Of a DNA stretch of 64,000 bases, positions 17,631 through 26,030 are shown piece after piece. Origin of the DNA: an uncultured Anderseniella sp. (GTDB taxonomy: Bacteria; Pseudomonadota; Alphaproteobacteria; Rhizobiales; Aestuariivirgaceae); contig CANKYU010000001.1 in NCBI GenBank assembly GCA_947488295.1, positions 310,001 to 374,000 on the forward strand, given 5' to 3'. Made by a program: the position numbers and the translations under genes. Positions within the stretch are counted from its first letter, which is position 1, and every line of letters begins with the position of its first letter. Under the pieces are notes generated by a model that had not been told where the DNA came from, made no database searches, and saw only the letters and a program-made list of their open reading frames with translations.

Positions 17631-18593
17631 TTAAACCAGCCGGTCGCGCGGTTCCTTGCCGGCGAAGAAGGCGTCCAGATTGTCCAGCGCCCTGAAGCCC
17701 ATGGCGTCCCGGGTTTCCCGGGTCGCGCTGCCGATGTGGGGAAGCATGAAAATGTTGGCATGGTCTGCAAATGCAGGGTTTCCGCCGGGCTCGGTCACGA
17801 AGCAGTCCAGTCCGGCTGCTGCGATGTGGCCTGACCTGATGGCCGCCACAAGATCGTCCTCGACAATCAGCGCACCACGCGCGGTGTTGACGACAATTGC
17901 ACCGGCGGGCAGCAGGGCGAGGCGTTCGGCATTCATCAGGCCGGTGGTTTCCGGTGTTGCGGGACAATGCAGTGATACAAAGTCCGACACCGGCAGCAGG
18001 GTCTCGACTGTCTCGTGATAGGTGGCGCCGTGCTCAAGTTCGGCCGGGAGTCGCGAGCGATTGTGATAGTGCACTTCCATGCCGAAACCGCGGCAGCGCT
18101 GTGCCATCACCTGGCCGACACGCCCCATGCCGATGATGCCGACGCGCTTGCCGGTGACCTGGGTGCCGACCATGAAGGACGGACTCCATGACTTCCAGTT
18201 GCCCGAACGCACCATGAGATCGCCTTCCGGCGCGCGCCGCGCTGCGCCCAGCATCAGCAACATGGCAATTTCGGCAGTGGCATCCGACAACACGTCCGGC
18301 GTGTTGGTGACGACAATGCCCCTTTGCCTGAACGCGGCAAGATCGCAATGGTCCACGCCCACGGAATGGTTGGCGATGATCTTTACCCGCTCGGAGAGCC
18401 TGGCCACCACATCGGCGGTGAACAGTTCCGAATGGCACGGCAAGATCGCATCGACCTTTGCGCTCATGGCGACAATGTTGTCGGCATCGGAAACCACGTC
18501 GCCATCATTGAGGATCACGTCATAGTCGCGCGCGGCACGGGCTTGCGTATTGTCGGAGAGTTTTCTGGAAATCCAGACGGTCGGCTTGGACAT
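17631..18593 (-). CDS. D-2-hydroxyacid dehydrogenase (glycerate/glyoxylate-hydroxypyruvate reductase type)
   Basis: 320 residues. It is an NAD(P)-dependent D-isomer-specific dehydrogenase: substrate-domain motif SVGVDHCDL (78-85), nucleotide motif GMGRVG (155-160), and catalytic R239 (NTARGAL), E268 (VTEPGG) and H286 (LPHIGSAT). The closest family type is D-glycerate dehydrogenase or hydroxypyruvate reductase (GyaR/GhrB). It follows the amidase and third TRAP system on the same strand, with a 65-residue membrane protein between. This may be a separate unit or the distal end of that operon. The reaction direction and substrate in this organism are not fixed by sequence. Confidence 0.9.
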   Translation of the reverse strand: MSKPTVWISRKLSDNTQARAARDYDVILNDGDVVSDADNIVAMSAKVDAILPCHSELFTADVVARLSERVKIIANHSVGVDHCDLAAFRQRGIVVTNTPDVLSDATAEIAMLLMLGAARRAPEGDLMVRSGNWKSWSPSFMVGTQVTGKRVGIIGMGRVGQVMAQRCRGFGMEVHYHNRSRLPAELEHGATYHETVETLLPVSDFVSLHCPATPETTGLMNAERLALLPAGAIVVNTARGALIVEDDLVAAIRSGHIAAAGLDCFVTEPGGNPAFADHANIFMLPHIGSATRETRDAMGFRALDNLDAFFAGKEPRDRLV

Positions 18594-18662
18594 GAGTATT
18601 TCACTTCATTCGACAAGGGTGGCTGACACCAAAGGGTCACCGGTTGGTTGTCCTGGCAAAAG

Positions 18663-18860
18663 TCAGCTCTTGCGGATGCACTCGTCCCAATAGTCGTATG
18701 CCACCATTGACAGTACGATGATGGCAATTACCAGGAACGGCAGCCCGCCCCAGAACCCTGCAAACCCGGTTGAAATACTGTGTGCCAGCCCGAGGATGAA
18801 GGTGAACAGCAGGCCCAGGCCGATGAGGCCGGTAATTTTTCTGATATTCTTCATTTCCAT
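18663..18860 (-). CDS. Small hydrophobic membrane protein (65 aa), unknown
   Basis: 65 residues with two probable transmembrane segments (ITGLIGLGLLFTFILGLAHS and LPFLVIAIIVLSMVAYDYW) joined by a glycine-rich turn, with positively charged ends. It has GGAG ten bases upstream of the ATG; a second ATG two codons later is possible. It lies 38 bases downstream of the amidase gene, same strand, in the TRAP/amidase block. I do not recognise a family. It could be a small accessory subunit of the TRAP transporter or an unrelated membrane peptide. Confidence 0.6.
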   Translation of the reverse strand: MEMKNIRKITGLIGLGLLFTFILGLAHSISTGFAGFWGGLPFLVIAIIVLSMVAYDYWDECIRKS

Positions 18861-18898
18861 CGTTGTCTTACTCCGTGCTGCACCGGTTCAGGTGCTGA

Positions 18899-20227
18899 TT
18901 ATTCATTTGCCGCCATGGAAGCGAGCAGCCACTGCGCCGTAGTCATGAGGTGATCGTCGCGCTCTCCGGAGCCTATCAGCTGAACGCCGATGGGCAAACC
19001 GGCTGAACCGGACAGCAGGGGCAGGTTCAGGGCCGGCAGGCCGGCCGTGGTCCAGACCGTGCAGAATACCGGATCGCCGGTACCGTCTGTCTTCAACGGC
19101 GCTTCGCCGGCGGCAGACGGTGCGATAACTCCGTCATAGTCATGGAAAAACTGTTCAAAAAAATCTTCCGCCCCGGCCACCATGGACAGGGCTTCGGCGT
19201 ATTGCTGATCCGAATATGCCCGGCCGCGTTCCACGACTGGTTTCAAGGTTTCGCTGATCAGGTCCCAGTGCCGTTCGAAATCATCTGCCAGGTGGTGTGC
19301 GATTTCGTATTCATGGACGGTTTTTTGATGCTCTACCAGGGCGGCGACGGATTTTGGTGCTTCAATGCGCTCAATCCGGTCGCCGAGCGCGGCCAGTATG
19401 TCGTCCAGTCCGCTTCGCGCGTCGTCGGTAAGGCGGTCATGGAACGGCATGTCCAGCCAGACCAGATCAGGCTCGACCAGCGGCTGGCGGGCAAGGCCGG
19501 CTGTGGCCGATGGCAGGGGACGCGGCAGGCTCGCCGGATCGCGCGGATCATAACCGGACAGGGCATCTGCGAGCGCGGAGACGTCTTCCAGCGAGCGGCC
19601 GAACACGCCGACCTGATCGAGGGTGACGGAGGTCTGCAGCACACCGGTGCGGGAGATCATCCCCCGGGTGGGCTTGAACCCGAAAATGCCGCAGAACGAG
19701 GCCGGTCTGACAGTGGAGCCGTTTGTCTGGCTGCCGATGGCCAGCGGCACATGGCCTGCCGCGACGGCGGCGGCTGAGCCGCTGGACGAGCCGCCCGGCG
19801 TATGGGCGTGATTGTGCGGGTTGGAGGTGTCCGCGGGATTGAGAAAGGCAAACTCGGTGGTAACCGTCTTGCCCATGATGACGGCACCTGCCTCGCGCAG
19901 TTTTGCGGCTACCGGGCAATCGATTTCGGCAATTGTGCCCTTGCGTGCCGGGCTGCCGCATTCGGTCGGCATGTCCTTGACGTCGAAAATGTCTTTCAGG
20001 CCAACAGGTACGCCGTGCAGGGGCCCGAGTGTCTGGCCTTTGCGGCGCAGGTCATCCAGGTCGCGCGCCTGGGCCAGGGCGTTTTCGGCATCGAGATGCA
20101 CCCAGGCGCCTATGCCGGCGTCGGTTTCAGCGATCCGGTCCAGGCAGGCCTGAACCAGCTGCTGCGAGGTGATCAGACCGTCGGCGATCTGCCGCCTGGC
20201 TTCACTGGCTGTCAGTTGACACAACAT
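18899..20227 (-). CDS. Amidase (amidase signature family, GatA-like)
   Basis: 442 residues from the ATG at 20227; an in-frame TTG at 20239 is possible but has no better ribosome site. It is an amidase-signature hydrolase with the Ser-cisSer-Lys triad: the lysine in GVPVGLKDIFDV, the central serine in the loop PGGSSSGSAAAVAAG, and the nucleophile in GSQTNGSTVRPASFCGIFGFKPT. It hydrolyses an amide bond. A role as GatA of the glutamyl-tRNA amidotransferase is unlikely because no gatB or gatC is adjacent and the gene starts 13-26 bases after a TRAP permease. The imported solute is probably an amide, or is converted to one. Substrate unknown. Confidence 0.9.
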   Translation of the reverse strand: MLCQLTASEARRQIADGLITSQQLVQACLDRIAETDAGIGAWVHLDAENALAQARDLDDLRRKGQTLGPLHGVPVGLKDIFDVKDMPTECGSPARKGTIAEIDCPVAAKLREAGAVIMGKTVTTEFAFLNPADTSNPHNHAHTPGGSSSGSAAAVAAGHVPLAIGSQTNGSTVRPASFCGIFGFKPTRGMISRTGVLQTSVTLDQVGVFGRSLEDVSALADALSGYDPRDPASLPRPLPSATAGLARQPLVEPDLVWLDMPFHDRLTDDARSGLDDILAALGDRIERIEAPKSVAALVEHQKTVHEYEIAHHLADDFERHWDLISETLKPVVERGRAYSDQQYAEALSMVAGAEDFFEQFFHDYDGVIAPSAAGEAPLKTDGTGDPVFCTVWTTAGLPALNLPLLSGSAGLPIGVQLIGSGERDDHLMTTAQWLLASMAANE

Positions 20228-20252
20228 GTCCTGCTTCAAGGCCTTTCAGGCA

Positions 20253-21620
20253 TTATTTCTGGTACGGGCCGAACAGGTAGTCAGGGAACCACAAGGCGAT
20301 GCCGGGGAACTGGTACATCAGCACCATGGTGAAGATGACAATGCCCAGATACGGCATGATGCCCTTGAAAATCTGCATCAGTTCGATCTGGCCTTTTAGC
20401 ACCCCTTTTAGGTAGTACGCCGACATGGCCATGGGCGGGGTCAGGAAGGACGTCTGCAGGTTCAGCGCCACCAGCATGGCGAAGAAATAAGGATTGACCC
20501 CGAACTGGTCGAGCAGAGGCAGGAATATCGGCACGAAGATGATGACGATTTCCGACCATTCCAGCGGCCAGCCCAGTATGAAGATGATGGCCTGTGCCAG
20601 CACCAGGAACTGCCATGGTGCAAGTTCGAAGGAGGTGACCCACTGGGCAATCAGGTCATGACCGCCCAGATATGAAAACACCGATGCAAAAGTCCACGAT
20701 CCCACAAACAGCCAACACACCATGGCTGTCGCCTTGGCGGTAAGGTAGACGGACTGCTTGACCATTTTCCAGGTCAGCGCACCGTAGATCAGCGCCAGCA
20801 CCAGGCCACCGAGCGAGCCCATGGCAGCCGCTTCAGCCGGTGTTGCCAGCCCGCCCAGAATGGACCCCAGCACCATCATTATCAGCAGGGTCAGCGGAAC
20901 GAAGGAGACCAGCAGGTTCAGGTAAATCTCTCGGGCCGGCGGTATGTCATCCTGTTTCGGTTTTGGCGCAATGCCCGGATTGATGGTGACCCGGATGATC
21001 ACATAGACGATGTAAAAGCCTGCCAGCATGAGCCCCGGGAAGACTGCCGCCGCATAGAGCCTGAGCGGTGACAGCTCGGCGATTGCCGCATACACGATCA
21101 GCATGATGGAGGGCGGGATCAGAATGCCGAGCGTGCCGCCGGCGCAGATGACACCGGAGGCGAACTCCTTGTTGTAATTGGCGTTGGCCATGGCCGGAAA
21201 CGCCAAAAGGCCCATCAGGGTGACAACCGCACCGACGATGCCGGTAGCGGTAGAGAACACCGCACAGGTGACCAGGGCCGCGATGGCCATCGACCCGGGC
21301 AGGTTCCGGGCAGCCATCTGCAGCGAATAAAACAGCTTGTTGACGATGTTGGCGCGTTCAACCACATAGCCCATGAACAGGAACAGCGGAATGGCGACGA
21401 GCGTGTCGTTTTCCATCACCGAATAGGTGTTCTGATTCAGCAGGTAGAAAATCTGGTTCTGGAAGAAGTCGCCGAATGTGGAGATCGAATCGGCTTTGTA
21501 ATAGGCGTAGTAGCCAAAGCCGACGCCCATGGCTATCAGGGTAAATGCAATCGGAAAGCCCAGCAGCACCAGAACGATGAACAGGGACAGCATGAGGATG
21601 GCGACTTCAGGGTTCGTCAT
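20253..21620 (-). CDS. dctM: TRAP transporter large permease subunit (DctM family)
   Basis: 455 residues, normal length for the family. It shows MENDTLVAIPLFLFMGYVVERANIV, the SSGN-like loop region FSTATGIVGAVVTLMGLLA, GGTLGILIPPSIMLIVYA near residue 165, FILGWPLEWSEIVIIFVPIFLPLL, and the C-terminal LTPPMAMSAYYLKGV. The protein forms the transport domain in the inner membrane and works with the DctQ encoded 46 bases upstream and the Tat-exported DctP further upstream. The ATG has no strong ribosome site. The amidase gene follows directly. Confidence 0.94.
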   Translation of the reverse strand: MTNPEVAILMLSLFIVLVLLGFPIAFTLIAMGVGFGYYAYYKADSISTFGDFFQNQIFYLLNQNTYSVMENDTLVAIPLFLFMGYVVERANIVNKLFYSLQMAARNLPGSMAIAALVTCAVFSTATGIVGAVVTLMGLLAFPAMANANYNKEFASGVICAGGTLGILIPPSIMLIVYAAIAELSPLRLYAAAVFPGLMLAGFYIVYVIIRVTINPGIAPKPKQDDIPPAREIYLNLLVSFVPLTLLIMMVLGSILGGLATPAEAAAMGSLGGLVLALIYGALTWKMVKQSVYLTAKATAMVCWLFVGSWTFASVFSYLGGHDLIAQWVTSFELAPWQFLVLAQAIIFILGWPLEWSEIVIIFVPIFLPLLDQFGVNPYFFAMLVALNLQTSFLTPPMAMSAYYLKGVLKGQIELMQIFKGIMPYLGIVIFTMVLMYQFPGIALWFPDYLFGPYQK

Positions 21621-21666
21621 TTTCTATTGAACTCCAGCGGCAGCAGCGCGAGTAAAAGGGAATTGT

Positions 21667-22242
21667 TCAGGATTTGTCAGCAACCGGGTCAGGATCTGCG
21701 AGCAGATCTTCGGTTTCGCGCACATCTTCCAGCCGTTCCAGCCAGATGCCTTCGCGCATCGCCTTCCAGCAGCGCAGTATTTCTGCGATGCCTTGAATGA
21801 TCATCAGGAAACCGGCCAGCGGGATCAGGGTCTTGAAGAAGTAGATCTGGATGCGGGCCGGGGAATTCCAGCTCACCTCGAGATAGCGCCAGCTGTCCTT
21901 GGCGATTTCCGCGCCAAACCAGAACAGGGCCAGCATGCCCGGGAAAAAGAAGGTGACATAAAGTATGAAATCCAGCGTCGCCTGGGTCTTGACCGGCAGC
22001 AGGCGGTACAACACGTCGCCGCGCACATGGGTGTCCTGTGCCAGCGCATAGGGACCGGCCATCAGGAACAGGGCTCCGTACATCTGCACCATCATGTCAA
22101 ATGCCCAGACCGTCGGTGCATCCAGCGCATAGCGCACGAACACTTCATAGGACACCGAGAATGTCAGGATCAGGATGCACCAGCCAAAGGCGCGGCCAAC
22201 CCAGATACTCAGGCTTTCAATGGTGTGAATGATTGATATCAC
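21667..22242 (-). CDS. dctQ: TRAP transporter small permease subunit (DctQ family)
   Basis: 191 residues beginning at a GTG with GGGAGG eight bases upstream. Four transmembrane segments are visible: SLSIWVGRAFGWCILILTF, VWAFDMMVQMYGALFLMAGPY, LDFILYVTFFFPGMLALFWF, and LIPLAGFLMIIQGIAEIL. The motif QDTHVRGDVLY after helix 2 is a common DctQ feature. The charged C-terminus (LEDVRETEDLLADPDP) is cytoplasmic. A 226-base gap with a hairpin separates it from the binding-protein gene. Confidence 0.9.
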   Translation of the reverse strand: MISIIHTIESLSIWVGRAFGWCILILTFSVSYEVFVRYALDAPTVWAFDMMVQMYGALFLMAGPYALAQDTHVRGDVLYRLLPVKTQATLDFILYVTFFFPGMLALFWFGAEIAKDSWRYLEVSWNSPARIQIYFFKTLIPLAGFLMIIQGIAEILRCWKAMREGIWLERLEDVRETEDLLADPDPVADKS

Positions 22243-22425
22243 AGGTTCGCCTCCCTACAGCGATACAGGTTCCGACAAAATCAGAACCGCGCTCCCAGTA
22301 TTGTTTTTTGCTTTTACTGCAAGACCCGGTGCCCACTGTTCCGGGAAATGCCATATGCAGACCATGAATTCCGGAGCGTTCTTACATCGGCTCGCCGCAG
22401 GATTCCAGTGTCCGAAACTTGAGCC

Positions 22426-22453
22426 CCCCGCACCCTTTTTTGAGGATGCGGGG
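22426..22453 (-). promoter_or_regulatory. Stem-loop immediately after the second dctP stop
   Basis: CCCCGCACCC (22426-22435) pairs with GGATGCGGGG (22444-22453), with one G-T pair and an eight-base loop. It follows the dctP stop codon on the minus strand by 15 bases. There is no T run after it, so it is more likely a message-stabilising or read-through-limiting hairpin than a strong terminator. Confidence 0.6.
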
Positions 22454-22468
22454 AGAGACATATTGTGA

Positions 22469-23584
22469 TCAGCTGAAGTAATGCTTGTATGCCAGCTTGT
22501 AGTCAGGCTGGTTCAGGTTCAGGTAATTCATCACGTTCTTGGCGTATGCCTTCTGAGAATCAATGACCTTGGCGAAGAACGGGTCTTCCTTGGAAATGCG
22601 GTCAACCACGACATCCCAGGCCTTCAACTGTTCTGCCATGACCGAGTCCGGCGTGCGGTAGACATTCACACCCTGGTCGTCGCGAAGCTTCACCAGGTCA
22701 TCTGCATAGCGCTTGGTGTTGTTCCAGTAGAAGTTGGAATTTTCAGCTTCCGAGGCGTGCTTCAGAATGGCTTTCAGCTCATCCGGCAGGGCTTCGAACG
22801 TTTTCTTGTTGAAGGTGACCTCGAAGAACTCCTGGCTCTGATGGAAGCTGGCCAGGTGATAGTGCTTGGAGACATCCTGCATGCCGAAGTCGCGGTCGGA
22901 GGTCGGGTTGTTGAACTCGGCCGCATCGATCAGGCCGGACTTCATGGCAGGCTGAATTTCGCCGCCGGGCAACTGCACAACCGACATGCCCATTTCGAGC
23001 AGAACGTCGGCCGCGAGGCCAACCGTGCGGTATTTCAGACCCTTCATCTGCGAAGCGTCCTTGATTTCCTCCTTGAACCAGCCAAGCGGCTGGGCCGGCA
23101 TGGCCGAATTGAAGAACGATACGACGTTCAGGCCAAGTGTACCCATCAGTTCGTCGAACAGTTCCTGGCCGCCACCGTAATGGATCCAGCCGAGCACTTC
23201 CTGGGAAGACCAGCCGAAGCACGGGCCGGTACCGAACAGGGAAGCGGACTTGGATTTGGAGTACCAGTAGGCCGGCACGTAGTGGGCGGCATCGAGCACG
23301 CCGCGGTGTACCGCGTCCTGCATCTGGCTGGTCTTGACCACCGAGTTTACCGGCAGCAGATCAATTTTCAGGTCCTTGCCGGCCATCGCGTTGACGCGAT
23401 TGACGTAGGACTGGGCATTTTCAAGGAAAATGCCGCCGCCCCATGCGGCCTGCATCTTGATTACCTTGGGTTCTGCGCGCGCAATGGCCGGGGCGGCAAG
23501 GCCGGCAACAGTTGCAACACCGGCTCCGGTCAGGAACTTGCGGCGTGACGCGACGGTGGTTGCCGCCTTCGAAATATCAGTCAT
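22469..23584 (-). CDS. dctP: TRAP transporter substrate-binding protein (DctP family), Tat-exported
   Basis: 371 residues. The N-terminus has a twin-arginine-like signal, SRRKFLTGAGVATVAGLAAPAIARAE, which suggests export in folded form. The mature protein has the DctP plan: VIKMQAAWGGGIFLENAQSY, YWYSKSKSASLFGTGPCFGW, AMPAQPLGWFKEEIKDASQMKG (split at the usual motif), KYRTVGLAADVLLEMGMSVVQLPGGEIQPAMKSGLIDAAEF in successive segments, with arginine for the carboxylate. This form resembles the alpha-keto-acid or lactate-binding TRAP branch, which is often dimeric. The next genes encode DctQ, DctM and an amidase. The ligand is not known. Confidence 0.93.
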   Translation of the reverse strand: MTDISKAATTVASRRKFLTGAGVATVAGLAAPAIARAEPKVIKMQAAWGGGIFLENAQSYVNRVNAMAGKDLKIDLLPVNSVVKTSQMQDAVHRGVLDAAHYVPAYWYSKSKSASLFGTGPCFGWSSQEVLGWIHYGGGQELFDELMGTLGLNVVSFFNSAMPAQPLGWFKEEIKDASQMKGLKYRTVGLAADVLLEMGMSVVQLPGGEIQPAMKSGLIDAAEFNNPTSDRDFGMQDVSKHYHLASFHQSQEFFEVTFNKKTFEALPDELKAILKHASEAENSNFYWNNTKRYADDLVKLRDDQGVNVYRTPDSVMAEQLKAWDVVVDRISKEDPFFAKVIDSQKAYAKNVMNYLNLNQPDYKLAYKHYFS

Positions 23585-23919
23585 TGTTTTCTCCCTAAAT
23601 GCCCGGTCCTACTCAATCCGACGGGCAGCGGTGTCAGACTAGAAGGTATGCCCCGTTGTGCAAGACGAGTTTCCACATTGTGATTAAACATCCGCCTTGT
23701 GGCGAAATACCGGGCATTTGCATTCTGCGATTGTCGTGGACGGGCATCCCGCGTGCAGTGCCGATCCGGGTCTACTGGCGCAACAGCGCGGGCGGATACA
23801 GGGACCGGCCACTACCCGCAATGCGTGCAGAGTGACGAAATGCACATCTTCAAGCCGTGATCTGCCCCAAGGTCATCATAACGGCACATAAGAAAACGCC
23901 TCTCGCAAGGAATAAAGCC
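23585..23919. other. Intergenic stretch between dctP and the DUF1127-like gene
   Basis: This 335-base divergent gap must hold the promoters of the third TRAP operon and of the small DUF1127-like gene. I see no convincing -35/-10 pair, no palindrome comparable to the GntR boxes, and no RNA gene. An open frame at 23697-23891 lacks any family resemblance and is likely spurious. Confidence 0.5.
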
Positions 23920-24075
23920 ATGACTACGCAACATCACACCAGCTTCGCCAGGACCATAGTGGGGTCTACGCAGCGCCTGTTCCGTTCCCGCAAGCATCAC
24001 GGCCTGCTGGCCAGCAGCCACATCGACGCGCGCACCATGCGTGACATCGGTGCGAATCCGGTAGGGTTTGACTGA
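23920..24075 (+). CDS. Small DUF1127-like protein (51 aa)
   Basis: 51 residues from the ATG at 23920, with AAGG nine bases upstream; a longer frame starting at 23857 is less likely. The C-terminal half HGLLASSHIDARTMRDIGANPVGFD has the DUF1127 pattern of a short basic helix, then L..LD.R.LRDIG.... Members are small arginine-rich proteins common in alphaproteobacteria, and some have been linked to RNA turnover and stress. The N-terminus is serine- and arginine-rich. It is convergent with the 2OG oxygenase gene. The match is modest, so the family call is tentative. Confidence 0.6.
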   Translation: MTTQHHTSFARTIVGSTQRLFRSRKHHGLLASSHIDARTMRDIGANPVGFD

Positions 24076-24089
24076 TAAGCCAGGCGGCG

Positions 24090-24647
24090 CTAACGAAGCG
24101 CGTGTTTGCCTTTCAGCCAGCCCACCAGCGCAAGTCTTGTTCCCCACAATATCGGGTTTGCCCTGTGCCACAGATGGGATGGAAAAAACATCGCCGCGCC
24201 TCGTGTGCGTGGTGCGGTCCGGTCCTTGTTGCGCGACCAGATATAAAGCTTGCCACCGCCATAGTCCGATGACCGGGACAATTGCACGCTGACCGTCAGT
24301 TTGCGCCGGCTGAGCGCCGGCACGCCTGAATCCATATGCCGGGCGAAGTGGTTCAGGAACCCGTACGAGACAAACTGCAGGGTCTCGACACTGTCCAGTT
24401 CAAACTTCCACACCTCGTCGTTCAGCTCCATGGCCCTGTCGCGCAGCCGGTCATAGATCCACCTTGTTTGATCGTTTTCCGGCAGCTGTCTTACCTTGCA
24501 CAGCCTTTGTGTGAGACGCCGGATGCGGCCGGCACCGGCAGGCACGGAAGACACCGCCGGTGCAAGTTGGCCAAGCGCAACGATCCGGTCACATTCCTCA
24601 TCGCTGAACAACTCGACAGCGCAGGTGTTTGAATGGCTGGATTGCAT
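24090..24647 (-). CDS. 2-oxoglutarate/Fe(II)-dependent oxygenase (prolyl-hydroxylase-like)
   Basis: 185 residues. The double-stranded beta-helix fold of the P4H/PKHD group is recognisable: FARHMDSG supplies the first iron ligands (H and D), TVSVQLSRSSDYGGGKLYIW is the central strand pair, and FFPSHLWHRANPILWGTRLALVGWL supplies the distal histidine and the arginine for 2-oxoglutarate. This C-terminal pattern is close to PKHD hydroxylases, including PiuC/YbiX-type and phage-related members. The enzyme probably hydroxylates a protein or small molecule. It is a single gene between the DUF1127-like ORF and tRNA-Arg. Confidence 0.85.
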   Translation of the reverse strand: MQSSHSNTCAVELFSDEECDRIVALGQLAPAVSSVPAGAGRIRRLTQRLCKVRQLPENDQTRWIYDRLRDRAMELNDEVWKFELDSVETLQFVSYGFLNHFARHMDSGVPALSRRKLTVSVQLSRSSDYGGGKLYIWSRNKDRTAPRTRGAAMFFPSHLWHRANPILWGTRLALVGWLKGKHALR

Positions 24648-24723
24648 GGTTTCAGAAGTCCTGAGCCGATCACGGCTTTGATCAGGTTTGAAAGGGTGCC
24701 TGTCATGTTGCCCAACAGGGTAT

Positions 24724-24800
24724 TGGTGATCCCGACAGGATTCGAACCTGTGACCCCCAGATTAGGAATCTGGTGCTCTATCCAGCTGAGCTACGGGACC
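24724..24800 (-). tRNA. tRNA-Arg (anticodon CCT)
   Basis: Read on the minus strand from 24800, the sequence folds as a cloverleaf: acceptor GGTCCCG pairing with CGGGATC (one G-T), D-arm AGCTCAGCTGGATAGAGC, anticodon stem CCAGA/TCTGG with loop TTCCTAA giving anticodon CCT, T-arm with GGTTCGAATCC, discriminator A and encoded CCA at 24726-24724. It reads AGG codons. It is 77 bases including CCA. Confidence 0.96.
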
Positions 24801-24874
24801 GTTGCTGGTGTGCGACTTGCGTTATAACGCCATTTCAGTCGTGTACTCAAACCTGAATTCGCGTCCTCTCAATC

Positions 24875-24913
24875 AAAAACAACCCTGCCGGAGGAATGCC
24901 TCGGGCAGGGTTG
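24875..24913 (-). terminator. Rho-independent terminator downstream of carD
   Basis: On the minus strand CAACCCTGCC (24913-24904) pairs with GGCAGGGTTG (24889-24880) around an inner GAGG/CCTC stem, followed directly by TTTTT. It lies 50 bases after the carD stop. Confidence 0.9.
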
Positions 24914-24962
24914 CTGATCTGGTTACACGCCGTTGGTGATCCGAACGGCGCAAGGCGCAGCT

Positions 24963-25532
24963 TTACGCGGCTTTTTCTTCTGCGCTGGCGGCAGCAGCCT
25001 TCTCACCGCGATGCGAAGACTTTTCCAGCACGGCTTCGATTTCGCTGACCGCGCCTGCATCGTCGAGCTTCTTCACGCAGGCGATTTCACGGGCCATGCG
25101 ATCAAGCGCAGATTCATACAGCTGACGTTCGGAATAGGACTGTTCCGGCTGGCGGTCGGAGCGGTACAGGTCGCGTACGACTTCGGCCACGGAGATCAGG
25201 TCGCCAGAATTGATCTTGGCTTCATATTCCTGGGCGCGGCGTGACCACATGGTGCGCTTGACGCGGGCCTTGCCGGTCAGCACCTTCATGGCGTCTTCGG
25301 CCATGTTCTTGTCCGACAGCTTGCGCATGCCGACGCTGTCGCACTTGTTCAGCGGAACACGCAGGCGCATCTTGTCTTTTTCAAAGTCGATGACGAACAG
25401 CTCAAGCTTGGCGCCGGCTATTTCCTGCTCTTCAAGAGCAACGATCTTGCCTACGCCATGGGCCGGATACACGACAAACTCGCCGATCTTGTACTTGAGC
25501 TTGCGCGATGTTGTCTTTTTTTCAGTGGCCAT
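24963..25532 (-). CDS. carD: CarD-family transcriptional regulator
   Basis: 189 residues if translation starts at the ATG at 25532, nine bases after AAGGGA; the ATG at 25538 gives 191 but places the ribosome site too close. The RNA-polymerase interaction domain is at residues about 15-70, with YKIGEFVVYPAHGVGKIVALEEQEI. The helical domain contains the DNA-interacting WSRRAQEYEAKINSGDL and EVVRDLYRSDRQPEQSYSERQLYESALDRMAREIA in pieces. CarD binds RNAP beta and stabilises open promoter complexes, particularly at rRNA and ribosomal genes. The tail is alanine- and glutamate-rich. It is a single-gene unit with a strong terminator. Confidence 0.95.
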   Translation of the reverse strand: MATEKKTTSRKLKYKIGEFVVYPAHGVGKIVALEEQEIAGAKLELFVIDFEKDKMRLRVPLNKCDSVGMRKLSDKNMAEDAMKVLTGKARVKRTMWSRRAQEYEAKINSGDLISVAEVVRDLYRSDRQPEQSYSERQLYESALDRMAREIACVKKLDDAGAVSEIEAVLEKSSHRGEKAAAASAEEKAA

Positions 25533-25869
25533 GTTCATATTTCCCTTATAACTCGCCTGTTCAACGCTTCATTCAACAACACCTAATTCGCCGCATCCTG
25601 CCTGTTGCCGTTAAGCGCCAACCAGGTTCACCTTCCCTGCCGGAAGGCAAAAACCACCTTATGCCGGTGGAGGGGTGCGTAGCTGATGGCCAGTGTTCGT
25701 TGATACGATCAGGAAGTGCAGTTCGTTGATTACCTGCGTTGAGCGGCATTGCGCTGTTTGTCAGGTCCGGGTGAATTGCTTGCTTTCGTGTCAAAAACTG
25801 GGTCAGGCGAAAAAAATTCCGAGCCTTTCGAGCCCGGGTTCGTACTGTGTTGCTGTGAATTTCATGTCA

Positions 25870-25983
25870 TTAACAAGGTGTATAACACAAATTTACCTAT
25901 TGTTAAAGCCTCAGGGCGCCTCAACGCTGCCAGATTCGCCCGATCGCAGCCAAAGTGTAAAGAAATGGTTAACGTGACATTAC
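25870..25983. promoter_or_regulatory. Two CtrA-like TTAA-N7-TTAA boxes upstream of carD
   Basis: TTAACAAGGTGTATA (25870-25884) and TTAACGTGACATTAC (25969-25983) each match TTAA-N7-TTAA with one mismatch. The cell-cycle regulator CtrA uses this motif in alphaproteobacteria. They lie about 340-450 bases upstream of carD, which is far for direct control. AT-rich sequence makes chance matches likely. Confidence 0.3.
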
Positions 25984-26030
25984 GCCAATAGGTATGAATT
26001 TCGCACAATTTTTACAATGGGCGTCGGTTT

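Noticed and set aside
18899..20227. GatA subunit of the glutamyl-tRNA amidotransferase
   Set aside because: No gatB or gatC is adjacent, and the gene belongs to a TRAP operon, so a catabolic amidase is preferred.
22481..23548. A 355-codon frame opposite the second dctP
   Set aside because: It has no signal or motif and is fully antisense to a strong DctP gene.
25749..25991. An 80-codon frame in the carD-fdxA gap
   Set aside because: No ribosome site, no recognised motif, and it spans the AT-rich, repeat-bordered interval.
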